This document shows positions 38,301 to 50,344 of a DNA stretch of 57,503 nucleotides, in pieces. Each line of letters starts with the position of its first letter. The stretch's first letter is position 1. Location: NCBI RefSeq assembly GCF_000189635.1, contig NW_002476061.1, positions 1-57,503 of the forward strand, written 5' to 3'. The position numbers and the translations under genes were made by a program. Source of the DNA: Tetrahymena thermophila SB210. Its lineage: Eukaryota; Ciliophora; Oligohymenophorea; Hymenostomatida; Tetrahymenidae. The notes beneath the pieces are model-generated. The model did not search any database, had not been told where the DNA came from, and was given only the letters and a program-made list of their open reading frames with translations.

Positions 38301-39966
38301 TTTCTTGTTTTTTTAATTTTAAGAGGGCAATCTTCTTCTTGACAAACTTCTTTGTGTTTTTCAACATAACCAATTAGTAACATATATGAGTTTCTATCTG
38401 TTTTTTAAGTGCCTATTAATTCAAGTACGTATCTTAAATGCCCTTGTATTTACTCACCACTGCGAAATTTCGTTTGACTTGTGATAAGAGTATCTATTCT
38501 ACTCTTCTTCGAAGTGAGCATAATAAAACATATAAAAGGTAGACCTAAAATCCAAATAATCAAACCTCCATTAAATTCAGTCTCATAAAATACTAAGCTA
38601 ACTAGCAGCATAACGTTTGTCCATAGATAATAAGTAGTAGCTATATTAAAAAATTTTCCAACCTATTATTTAAAACAGAGTATTTATTTCAGTCAGTAAT
38701 ACAAGTAATTATTGCAAATAAATAAATAGATCAAAATATAAATAAAATTGAATCAATTGATTGTTTAAATTAATTTATAAATTCTTTATTCAGTTAATTT
38801 AGACTCTTTTACTCAAGAAAAAAATTAATATTTTTATCAAGTCAATTTACAAATTTGTCATAATATGGTTCCTCGAAATTATAAGACCAGTACAAACAGG
38901 CACTAAAGGTGAAAGAAAGAAGAACTAAAAACCAATCATTTCCTTCAGGAACAAAATTAAATAGAATTTAGCATGCAACTTTGGTAATAATAAAAATAAC
39001 TTCTGCTAATGAATCCTTTTTATAAAAATAAAATTAAAATTATTATTTGAATAATGTTAATATTAATTAGAATGCAAAAAATAGGAGTTAGTTCATCAAA
39101 ATATAACCTTAATAAATAGTTAGATAGATAATATTTATTTACTTGTCTTGCTGTTTTGTTCTTTGATGTCATTCGAGGCTCAAAGAAAGTTAACGCTACT
39201 ATGCTACTTATAATGACGAAAATGAGATTAAATAATGAGGTAACAATTTAATGGACTAGCATCCATCCCTTCCAGCACTCAATAGTTTCAAATGTAGCTA
39301 AGCTTTGAACACCTTCAGCGTTTTTCTCACACTCTAAGACGGAGAATAGGTTTTCAGTGATTGGTAGAAAAAAAACAGTGACAAAGTAAGAAGTAACTTA
39401 ATTAAGAATTTTGAGAGGCCAAGTAATGCTAAACTTTTTTTGAGAGAAAGAATAAGAGACATATAGAATATCTAGAATGATGAGTAGAATAATAAAATCT
39501 AGAAAATAAATCCCTATTATATAAGTGACGAAGTTGATGTGTGGCATATAATTTTTGATGTGAAAGACATTGAATAATTAAAAAATAATTTATAGAAATG
39601 TGGTTGCTTTCCAAACGTGTTGAAGTTTTGCATGAAAAGGAAAAGAGTGCATTTGCATATAATCGACTCCTGTCATTATGAAGACCATCTAAAATATTTT
39701 AAATTAAAAATTTAGTGAAGATTATTTAACTATGGATTAAGTAAATAATTAGCTAAGATGGCATTTAGTTTGCTTAATTATGTTTAAACTAGAATCAGAA
39801 AACTAGCTAAAAAATATTTTACCAATACTTCTTCTTCTTCATTTTTAAGGAGGACTGAGAGGACTTAAAAGGAAATATTTTTAATTTTTAGAAAAAAACT
39901 TTCCAAACTAGATTCCTCATGTAATATATCAACTTTGCCTTTTGGGTGGCTTTCTTAATTTGCCAT
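32323..39966 (-). CDS. Multi-pass membrane protein with TmcB-like core and PAS domain (paralog 1)
   Basis: Exon 1 is 39823-39966, 48 codons starting MANQESHPKGK and ending at GTAAAA. Exon 2 (about 39140-39690) carries several membrane segments and ends FFEPRMTSKN. Later exons contain an HxxxCxxxxCPLK-type Cys motif (about 38330), a region with the acidic stretch EEDEEEEN and FWANLREDN (about 37750-37900), and a PAS domain at about 37120-37330 (LLFSVLFGFQKEEIQGKEL, then RHRSGYIFPITYNVKPL). A Ser/Asn-rich linker follows, then membrane segments with a probable extracellular loop (about 32510-33840), and a last exon 32323-32442 of 40 codons ending in TGA. This order is that of the large ciliate PAS S-box/TmcB family. 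Ligand unknown; PAS suggests sensing. A 34-base intron follows NNQLPQPYK. A 473-base intron (32698-33170) hosts a 122-bp MITE-like element. The central exon borders are approximate. Confidence 0.85.
32818..32939. mobile_element. 122-bp near-perfect hairpin element with TA flanks (MITE-like), in a PAS-gene intron
   Basis: Left arm CTGTAAATGCTCATTAATTA continuing to AAGGCATTT at 32845; right arm is its reverse complement from AAATGCC (32912) to 32939. The arms are about 28 bases with a single mismatch (G/C at the third base). TA flanks both ends (32816-32817, 32940-32941). The loop of about 65 bases contains GGTGGGGCACTTTT and has no coding capacity. Length and flanks match the element at 27402-27523, though the arm sequences differ beyond CTGT. 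It lies wholly within the intron 32698-33170. Confidence 0.82.
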
Positions 39967-40592
39967 ATTGTTTTTTATTGAATTTATATTGACTAAATTT
40001 TAAGAGATATTTCACTCTACTTAAAGAATAAAGTGTTTCTCAAAGTTTAATTAATAAAAAGATAAGCAAAAAAATAAACATATAATTGAACGTTTAATTT
40101 AAAATTGCATACATTAAAAAATATGATGCATACTTAAGTATTAATTTATTATTTTGTTTGTTTTAGTTAAATTTTGATATTATTTAGTTGTTAACTAATA
40201 ATATGTTGATTGATATACAAATCAATTTTCGTAGCCCACTTTTTAAAAGCTTACAAATATTTATTTATTTATTATCAAAAAGATTTCCTCTTAAAACTCC
40301 TAAACAATCATTTCTGTTTACATTTTTTATTTAACAATTAAAAAGCTGAGAAATTACAATGATTTAACACTATTTAATTACTATTAATATTCTTTAATTC
40401 AATTTACATTTTTATCTATGAAATACTTTAACAAAACGAGTGGATAAAAATTTTTATAGAATTTTATTACAAAATATTATAAATAAAATACATTTTTTTA
40501 TTAAAAATACTTTAAAAATAATAATTTTTTTTTGTCTTTTGTTAGAAATATTTTACAAAATTAAAAAATTATTTTCAAGTAAGTAGATTTTT
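39967..40592. other. Intergenic region between the two PAS genes
   Basis: About 630 bases of A/T-rich DNA separating the stop codon of paralog 2 from the start of paralog 1. It must hold the 3' end of one and the promoter of the other. Poly-T and ATTTATTT runs; no recognisable regulatory element or RNA gene. Confidence 0.5.
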
Positions 40593-43500
40593 TCACTTTT
40601 TAAACATTTTTCTCTATTAATCTATCAACTTTTTAACAAACATTCTAATTTTATGATTTTCTTTGATTACTTTAAGTGGTATCATATCGAGCATTGTTAT
40701 AGTTCTGTTTATCTATTTTAATAAATAAATAAATAAATTAAATTAAATTTTTTTTAAATTGTTAATTTCTAAGAGTTATTTTTAAATTTTAGAATGAATT
40801 ATAATGATATTTAATGATAAATATTTAATTGATTTTATATTTTTGTTTTAGGCTTTATCAGAAAATTATTTTTTATTTAGAATTAAATTTATAAAATCAT
40901 TTTAAAAAAAATAAAAAATAAGAATTAAATAATTAAGAAGAAATCAAAAATTCAATAAAAAGTTACTTATGTATTCATGGAGCTAATATTGGGTAGCCAA
41001 AATATTATAAATAGAAATATTAAGAACAACATAAACAATATCAAAATTAATGTCTAAAGTCTTTTCGTTGAGCTAATATCTTCATCTACAATATCATTTT
41101 CTTTCGTGGTAAATTATTTCATTATTGGATAGATATGCTTATACAAAGAGACATCTTAGTTTGAAAAAAAAATTAGATAAAATTCTTTTATAAAATATTT
41201 TGATATAATACCTCCTTCTACCATCTCTTTTCTAAACAAAATATTATCTGGATTGACTTTGTCAATTAAGCCTTAAGTATTAGCTTCGAACAAAGCAAAA
41301 TAGAACTACATCACATTATCAATTCCCTATATAAAATTTTTAAATTAAATCTTAAGAAAAGTAAAAATAAATTGATCAAAAATTAAATTAAATATAAAAT
41401 TTAAAAGGAAAATTATAAATACAATGTAAAAAATAGAATTTGTATTAACAAAAATTAATTGAAAAATAAAAAAATATTTAATAGAAGAAAAAAAATTAAT
41501 TTATTCAATTCGTCTAAATTATTAAAACTAATTTTATGATGAATTTAAAGCTAAATCAATTTTGGAATAAGAAAATAATTTGATAAATTAAGTTAATTAT
41601 TAGATTTTATAACAATAATAATTTAATAAATAAAATATTTAATTTTAAAAAGAGGAAAGAAAATAAATAAATAGCCAGTCTTATCTCAAAAAAATTAAGA
41701 TTGTTAATTCAATTTAAAAGTAAAATTATTTTTTTTTAAATTATTTAAGAAAAATTTTACATATTTTATACTTCCTTCTATCATTGCTTGACATTATTAT
41801 TATAATGATTGTTCTTCCAGCGACAAGCAAGCATTTTGATAGTATACGTTTAAATAGAGATCTCTTATTTAAAGCTATTCATTCATTATCTTGAAATTAA
41901 ACTAAATTATAGAAAAAAATTAAAATAGAAGCAGAATTAAATAAATAAATAAATTTATTTTTTTTACATCTCCGATTTAACTATTTCTTCCTAAAATATA
42001 TTTATAATTTTAAACTGAGTAATTGAAAGCAGTCGTATTAGCAATTGGATAGTTTTATTATAAAAGCATTATTTTTTAAACATTTAAATCATTTCCAATA
42101 TTTAAAACTATTTATAAATCATAGAAGTATTACTCCCATAAGAAATTAACAACTTCTTTTGTGCTCATCATTGTTAAAATATTGACTATTGCAAAAGCTA
42201 GAGACAAAATTATCATCAACAGGTGCTTGAGCACCATCACTTCTTAACCTTAAAATTTATTTTTTTTATAATTTTCTATATTTTTTCTCCTTTTTTTCAT
42301 AATTTCTTTTTATTGCTCCTTTTCATCTTATTCAATGTCATGGTCTGTTACTTTAAATCTAGTATAATCAGTATCTGTTAATATTTACACAAAAATCATT
42401 AAATTTCTTCTTTAAAAATATTTATAAATAAAAATTAATAGATCTATCAATGAATATTTTAATTGGTTTACTAATTTCTTCTTATTCGTCATCAGAGCTC
42501 TCGTAGCCTTAAACTTCACTTTTTTAAATCATTTCTTAAATTGAAGTGAATTTTTTCAAAAAAGAATCACAATTTCTATAAAGGTAATTAATATGCTTGA
42601 GAGGGATATCCAAGAACAAAAACAGAATGTTTTCCCTTTCATCTTTTATATATACCATCAGGAAAATTAGACTAGTAGTACTTGCAGTACTTAGTACTGT
42701 TAAAATAACTATTGAAATAATAAGACTATAATCTATAGAATCTAATTTATTTCTTATAATCTTTTTGTTAGATAAAGAAAGTAAGTTTAATAAATCTTAT
42801 TATAATTGTTTGATCTTTAAAAAATAATTTTTCAAAAAATTAAATTTTTATAAAAATTATTTTAATTAACTTTCTAAAAATTCAAATTATATTTTAATAA
42901 TAAAATAAACAAATTTAAATTATTCAAGTGAAGAGAAGAGTTTTAAATTAATTTACCTAGCTTATATGTTAGGTTTAATTCATCATATATGCTTGAATAA
43001 AATTATAGTAGTTATATATGATAGTGTTTACAATCCCATTATTTAGATTTACTTATTATGGATTCTAATTGGCAACGATAGCACAGAGTGAAGTTAACTT
43101 TAATTATTTTATAAATTAGATAAATTTGGTTTTCTGATTAATTAATAAAATAATATTTACTAAATTGAAGAAATTTTATGGTTCAATTTGCTGTACAGCA
43201 ACGGGATCGGTTAGTTTACCAGAATAAAAGTTTATATTGTATAAATTATGATCAACACCAATAAACTGGAATTCTTAATATCTCATGCTTGAGGTTAAAT
43301 TAGATGCCTATTATATTATGGAGCTAATATCTTACTAAACGCTTTCAAAAGTTAAATAGCCTGACAAGTACTTGTTTTAAGAAAGTAAAACCAAATCAAT
43401 TACATCTGAAACTAAGTAAGTATTTATAGTATTTCTATCAGAAAGTGTTTAAACAAGATCAATAAAATTAGAATAATCATTCAGTTGTTGCAGTGAATAT

Positions 43501-46500
43501 ACAAATTAAAATATGCTTATTCCTAAAATAATTAGCAACCATAAGATACTGATTTACTCGAAAAGTTAAATTGATTTATGCTATTTATTTTTAAAAAATA
43601 TTTATTAGATATTAAAATATGTTAAAAAAGTGTAATAAATATATTAATTGATTTGAAAAAAATCATAAATTGATGATTTTTACTTTCAATAATTAAGAGT
43701 TTTTAAATTGAAAAATACTTAATTTTAAATGAAATTTGAAAGAACTTAATTGAATTAATGCAAATCTATTTTTTGAATGACAAATAAATTTTATTTTTAT
43801 TGAAATTTACTCTGTATTCCGTATTTAAGGCTCTATTTATAATTTGAACTATATCAGGCTAATTAAATACTACATATTCTTTCTTAGACAAATAGTAATC
43901 TTCTTTATTTTGATTAAATACACTATCTTCGTTATCATCATCATCATCAGATTACTATTTCAATTAAATATTTTATTTAATCAATATAAAATAAAATTAA
44001 GATGAAAATTTACTATGTCATTTAAATCACTTTCGTAAACATTAACGACCTAGTTGTTAATTAGCCTTTTAATTTTGATATCTTTTCCATAATCTTTTTA
44101 ATCTTACAATTTAGAACTCAAGCTTGTATTTTAATCATCTCCAAATGAGTCATCTTCGAGAGGCGTTTTGTAAAAATCAAAAATGAATCTTGATAAATTA
44201 TTTACTTTGTTGCCATCTCCAAGAATTTAGTTCTATGAATTTATTTCGTTTTCTGATAAACTATTTGACATAATTTTTTTTTATTCCACTAGAACAATGG
44301 GTGAAATCTCTATTTCATATTCTTCTCCATGGTTTTTCTTTAAGTTTAAACTCCTAGAGCTATTTTATTATACACCCAACTATCCTATTAAGTCAGTTTA
44401 ATTTTTGCTATTTGCAGAGTTATTAATTTTTAATTTAGTAATTCTATTGTTTATCTAATTATTGCCTTCTGCTAAATTTTAATTATTACTTTGATAGCTA
44501 GTATTTATGGCTGCATTAGAATTGTATGTAGGGGTATTTAAAGTCTGCATTATCGATATGTTTTAAAAAGAAGTTATCTCTCTTGCAGAACCTATTTGAA
44601 TATTTTTTTAACTGAAACTCGTAGTAGGTCCTTACAAGACAACCGCTGGTAGCTTAGCATCTTATAGAGATGAATTTTAAAGTGACTCTTTATGACCTAC
44701 TTATATTAAATTTTTCTCAAGTTTATCTAACTTTAGCTGAAACCCAATTAGCTCATATCTAAATTACTCATCATTATCAAAAGCATCTTTGATTTCAATA
44801 GGAATGAGTAATTTAGTGCTATTGCAAAAATATTATTGTTGATTAAAGGTAAACTCTTTTCCTTTTAGAACGTAGGTATCTTAATCTTATTCCCAATCAG
44901 GTATCTTAATTATTTTAGAATTAATAAATAATAAAAAATTTTTAAAAATCTAATTTTATTCTTTAAGTAAATATAAAGAGTAAATAAATAAATAACTAAT
45001 TAATTAATTAATTAATTCAATTACTATTGAAGAGATTTTGATTGAAAGTTTTTAATTTTTCAAAATAGATGGATTTAAGTCAAAATTTGTGAGGGCTGAG
45101 CTTGAAAAATCAGTAATTTCAAAGTTATCATTTATCATAATAAATATAGCATTTTTAGCTGATTAATCTGCTTCGAAGGTGGCACAATACTTAGTAAAAT
45201 CTTCATTTAATGGTCGAATATTGTAAATAATAGGAAATATGTATCCGTTTCTATTTTTAGCAAACCTTTATTAAGGATTATTCAAATACTAACTTCTAAA
45301 ATTAGATTAGTTCACATTTTCTTGAAATTAGTCTACTAAACTTTCGTGGAAAGGAACGTACAAATTAGGCAAAATAAAGCTGAGATCTTTGCCAATAATT
45401 TCATCCCTTTGGTATGAAAAAAATACAGAAAATAATAAATTAACATTTTAGATAGTAGTTTATCCTGCTCTTCTCTTTTAAGTTATAATAAAAGGAATAG
45501 GTTCATTTTTAAAGCTTTCTATATCCTCTTTTTTTTAGCCCTTATTTCCAGATTCTAAAGCTATTTCTCTACCCTTTTAAACCATTTCTAATCCTGCCTC
45601 TTTCTGGTTTAGAACTTTTATTAAAAACTATCCATAAACCTAATTAATACATTTAAAAATATCAATTTGCTTATCAATCCTTTTATTTTATGTATAATTA
45701 AAAATACCTTGAAAGGCTATGGAAATGAAGAGTTTATTTTAATCATCCTTGTAAAGTGGTCTTTAGCCTTAAACACATACTGACTAATACCAGAACCAAG
45801 AACATTCAACCTTCCCAAGGCAATGTTGTTATCTTCTTTCAAATTAGCCCAAAACTCCTTGTGTCTTTATGCAGCTAATTTGATGTATTCCTCAAATTAT
45901 GATAAGTGAGACTCAAATTCTATTTTTTTTACAACATCTGTTTCTTCCTCTTCATCTGATTCTTCTTCCACTTCTTCAGAGCTCTATGAAATCATTTCGA
46001 TATATCTATAAATGATGAATTATTCGTCAAAAGTAGGCTTTGTTGTCAAGCTTATCTTGAACTAAGCTAAAGCATCTTCTTTCTTTTATTCATTTATTTA
46101 TTTAATTATTTGTATGTATATATGTTTATTTGTTTATATATAAAAATATAAAAGACTGTAATAATTTTAGTGATACCTTTTTCAGTCTTTCTAACAAAAA
46201 GAAAGCATATGACAGTCTTAGTTTAGTGCAAGTTGGGAATTTTCTTAAACCATTCTGATAAAGCCTTCCTAATTCCTATTGAAAGTTTACTTTAGTTGAG
46301 TTTAAAATTATATTAATTTACTCTGATTAAATTTTTAATAACTTCTTCAATTTCAATATCTAATTGTTTGCCTCTTCTCATCTTTTTTCTTTTTAGAGGG
46401 CAATCTTCTTCAGTGCATGTTTCTTTGTGTTTTTCTACATAACCAATCAGTAACATATAAGAATTTTTATCATATTTTTAATTTTGAATCAATGTTAGCA

Positions 46501-47921
46501 CGTACCTTAAATGATTTTGAACTTATTCACCACTTTTAAATTTCATTTGACTGTCAATAAGAGTCTTAATTTTACTCTATCTTTTAGTTAGCATGATTAA
46601 AATGATAAATGGAAGACCGAGAATCCAAATAATAAGTCCTCCATTAAAGCTCGTCTCATAAAAAATAAGGCTAATAACTAGCATCGTGTTTGTCCATAAA
46701 TAATAGGTAGTAACTATATTAAAGAAAGTTCCAACCTTAAAAAAAAATATATTAATAAGGTTTATTATCAATCAAATATTGTCGTCAAATGCAAATGAAA
46801 TAAAATGTTGTTTATTTGCCTTAGATTGAAAATTTTTTATCAATAGGAGTTACACCAAATTTTATTTCAAATTTATCAATAAATTAATATAAAAATACCT
46901 CTTTATCATAATAGGGTTCCTCGAAATTGTAAGCCCAAAATAGAGCACAGCTCAAAACAAATGTTAGAAGTGCTAAAAACCAATCATTTCCCTCAGGAAT
47001 GAAATTAAATAATACTTAGCAAGCTACTTTGGTAATAATAAAAACAACCTCTCCAATAGAGTCCTATTAGATATTATTTATTTATAATTATTTTAGTAAA
47101 TTATTACTGAATAAAAACTATTATTGAAATAAATTAATTAATTAAATTTTATACTTATCTAGCAGTTCTGTTTTTAGATGTCATTCTAGGCTCAAAGAAA
47201 GTTAGTGCTACAATAGAACTGATGATAACAAAAATTAAATTGAATAAAGAAGATATGATTTGATGAAATAGTACCCATCCTTGCCAGCAAACTTAGTCGT
47301 TAAAACTAGCTAGAACCAAATGACCATTTTCTTCCTCACATTCCAAGAGAGAAATAAGAGTCTCTGTAATAGGTAAAAAGAATACAGTAACTAAATAAGA
47401 AGTAACTTAGTTAAGAACTTTCAAAGGCCAGGTAATACTAAACTTCTTTTGCGAAAAGGAATAAGAGACATACAATATATCTAAAATAACTAATAGAATA
47501 ACAAAGACTAATAAATAAACCCCTGCTAAATAAGTATAAAAATTTATGCGTGGCATATAGTTTTAGATATTAAATAGATCAAAAATTTAGAATATGATAT
47601 CCAAAAAAGTAGTGGCTTTCCATACATGTTTGAGCTTCTTGTTAAAAGGAAAACTAAACATCTACAAGTAGTCCACTGCCACTGCAAAGTACATGCCCTA
47701 TTTGTTTATATATACATTTGTATTTTTTTAATTAATTCAAATGAATTTATAATTTATGCAAAATAAATTCTTACTAATACATCTTCTTCTTCATTTTTAA
47801 GCAGCACAGAAAGAACCTAAAATGTAATATTCTTAATCTTTTAAATAAATGCTTCTAGTGAAGAGATTTCATCTAAATTCACAGCACCTCTTTTTTTAAT
47901 TTAGAGAGTTGACTCTCCCAT
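40593..47921 (-). CDS. Multi-pass membrane protein with TmcB-like core and PAS domain (paralog 2)
   Basis: The first six exons join exactly in frame: 47775-47921 (49 codons, MGESTLQIKKRG), 47155-47697 (181), 46899-47063 (55), 46322-46735 (138), 46177-46275 (33) and 45708-46082 (125). Exon 7 starts at 45669 after a 38-base intron. Residues 50-330 hold most N-terminal membrane segments. Exon 4 carries EKHKETCTEEDCPLKRKK, a family hallmark, and exon 6 carries a poly-Glu stretch then HKEFWANLKEDN. The PAS domain (about 45200-45450) includes LLFSVFFSYQRDEIIGKDL and KNRNGYIFPIIYNIRPL. After an Asn/Ser-rich linker (43950-44900) comes a membrane helix ISILWLLIILGISIFQFVYS, a probable extracellular region, further helices, and an end reading INRTITMLDMIPLKVIKEN, closing at TGA 40593-40595. 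It probably acts at a cell membrane as a sensor; substrate unknown. Confidence 0.87.
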
Positions 47922-49633
47922 TTCAATTTCTCACTAACTAACAAACTAACTAGCTAACTAAAAAACAAACTCGTTATTTAACTACAGAATTTTACACAAA
48001 TAGAACTTATCAAATTTAGTATTTATTTTTTATATTAATAATATTCACAGGTTATTTAGCATAAACAAACAATTTATGATTCTAAAAAAATATTAAATTT
48101 AATTTATTTTTCTAAACTTAAATAAATTTACTAATCTTGATTCCTACTCCTATTATTATAATTACTATTACATTTACTGTTTACAAAATAAGTAACATAT
48201 CAATTTACTAACATTATAATAAATTTAAGCCCATTTAAAATGATTGATGGACTTTATTTTAAAATCCAAAAAATTAATATAAAAAAATAAAATATTTTTG
48301 ATATCATTGAAAGTTAATTGTTAAGTTTTTTTTTTAAATTAAAATTTGAATAGTCTGAAATATTTTAAAATTTTCTCATCATAGAAATTTATAATATTAA
48401 ATTGCCTTTATACATTTCTCAGCTAAAAAAAATAGTCATTTGGTTACATCCAATCTAAATTTCGTAATTAATTTTAAAATATTTTTTCAATCAGAAAATT
48501 AAATAAAAAAAAGAATTCGACAAATAATAAAATAAAACTGTATTGTATAATATTTATTTCATTTTTTCTTCTTTATTTATATTAATTTTGCTTTCACTAA
48601 AGAAAATAAGAAAATTTCAAATTCAAAATATTCAAAAAATACTAATTGATTAATTTATTTATTTACTAAATTAATTAATTTTTAGATTTATAAAAACAAA
48701 GGATAATCTTCTTTTGATTAACTTAATTTTATCTGAATTTTAATTTATTTGATTTTATTTATTTATTTAATTTTATATTTTATTTGATTTATTTATTTAA
48801 TTATTTCTTTATTTTATTTTTATTTTTTATTTATTTTAATAATTTATTTCTTATTTTTTCAACTTTTTTCTTTCTTTTTCTTTAAAATTAAAAAAAATAT
48901 TTTAGAGTCTTTAAAGCTAATAAATTCTATTTCCTTTATATTTCTTTGGAATACTTTTAGTGTGTTAGTGTGCTATTTCAATTATTTTTTCATTCTTCTG
49001 TATGCTTTTATCTTAAAAATACAACTATGCTATTACATATTTTTATTTATTTATCTATTGATTCATTATTATAATGATGGGAAGAGGTGTTACGGATTAT
49101 TTTTGACATTAAGTATGATGCTTCTTAGATTCACTTTGACTTTTAAAAACTAAATGTGGCTTACAGTCATGCATTTTAAATTTAAACGGGATTTAAAAAC
49201 TTAATGGTTTAAAATGAATCTAAGGTATACCATACTTGTAATAATTACTATTTATTTATTTGATTTATTTTTTTTTCTTAATTAATTTTTCAATCAAATT
49301 ATTGATTTATCTTTTTTCCTTTCCCCTATTTTAATTTTTTTAAGAATTTATTGAATAAATATTGTTCTTATAAGGTTTGTTTGAATTAAATGAATGTGCA
49401 TATTTCTTTTAAATTTGGGGGAAAAAAATAAAGAAAATTAGCAATAAGTATATATTATAGATTGATTAGCTGGTCAATGATCAATAAAAATTAATAATTG
49501 ATTAGTAGAGGAATATATATTAATTATTACGTATATATAATTTGCAAATATAAATAAATTGTTAGTATCACCAAACACTAAAATTAACTTTTAAGAAATA
49601 ATAATTATTATAACATTTACAAATACAAAGAAG
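47922..49633. other. Gene-free region between divergent genes
   Basis: About 1.7 kb between the start of PAS paralog 2 (minus) and the small plus-strand gene, so it should hold both promoters. A CTAA-like run (47935-47965) lies just upstream of the PAS start. The stretch 48740-48900 is extremely T-rich with TTTATTTATTTAAT repeats. A 63-codon plus-strand open frame at 48962-49153 has no glutamine-coding TAA/TAG, no similarity I recognise and Phe/Leu/Tyr-rich composition typical of chance frames; I do not call it a gene. Confidence 0.5.
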
Positions 49634-50344
49634 ATGGATAAAAATCAGAATATTGAAGAATAAAATGATGATATGCAATAGTTAAGAGCAAGATTCTATA
49701 GCTCGATGAATTATAACGAATACGTTAACACCTTTGACAAGCCTCCTCAAAAGCCTGCTTTTAAGTATTTAAAAAAATTAATTTAAATCTCATCAAAAAC
49801 AAACATTCTTAATTTATTACTTACTAACTAACTTACTTTTACACAAAAGACCAGTTAAAATGACTTTGGAAGAGTAAATTAACGAAATCAATTTGGATGA
49901 CTTAAAAACTGACGACTCTTTGAAGCTACCCGAAGTGTAATGATTGAAATATATTTTAAATATTTTATGATAGAGTGAAATGCAAAGCGTACAATAAGGA
50001 TAAAAATAACTTAGAAAATTTTTTTAAAAAAATTAAATAGGAGAAAACCAAGTTAATCTGTAAATTTTATGATAGGAAAGTACTCCTCTTCCTATTTAAC
50101 TTAGAGTAATAATACAAATTAAGTGAAAGAGGAACCAAATTCATAAAATTCTACAACAATTGCTACTTAGTAAGCTGAATAAATTGAAGAAATTGAAGAA
50201 GAAGATTAGTTTGAGTCTGAATTCTCAATCAGCAATAATAAAATGGATTAAGGTTATAAAAATAGAAACCGCTCTCAGAGTGAGAATAGTTACAGTATAT
50301 TTAACTTTTTAGAACGCACACGTAAACAATCTCTTGCTAATTGA
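49634..50344 (+). CDS. Small protein of unknown function, three exons
   Basis: Starts MDKNQNIEEQNDDMQQLRAR. Exon 1 is 49634-49764 (ends phase 2 before GTATTT), exon 2 is 49850-49936 (KPVKMTLEEQINEINLDDLK), with donor GTAATG, and the last exon most simply runs from 50041 to the TGA at 50342-50344. Together these give 174 codons exactly in frame (173 residues). An alternative acceptor at 49998 would add 14 codons and also stays in frame. The C-terminal part is hydrophilic, Ser/Asn/Gln-rich with an acidic cluster (EEIEEEDQFESEF) and ends NFLERTRKQSLAN. No signal peptide, membrane helix or known domain. The use of TAA/TAG as Gln inside a hydrophilic frame and the clean splicing support a real gene. 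It is probably intrinsically disordered. Confidence 0.68.

Noticed and set aside
39429..39614. 61-codon minus-strand open frame with His-rich sequence
   Set aside because: It is another frame of membrane exon 2 of PAS paralog 1; the real frame continues the multi-pass protein.
46577..46771. Separate 64-codon minus-strand open frame
   Set aside because: It is the start of exon 4 of PAS paralog 2 (membrane segment VGTFFNIVTTYYLW) preceded by intron sequence, not an independent gene.
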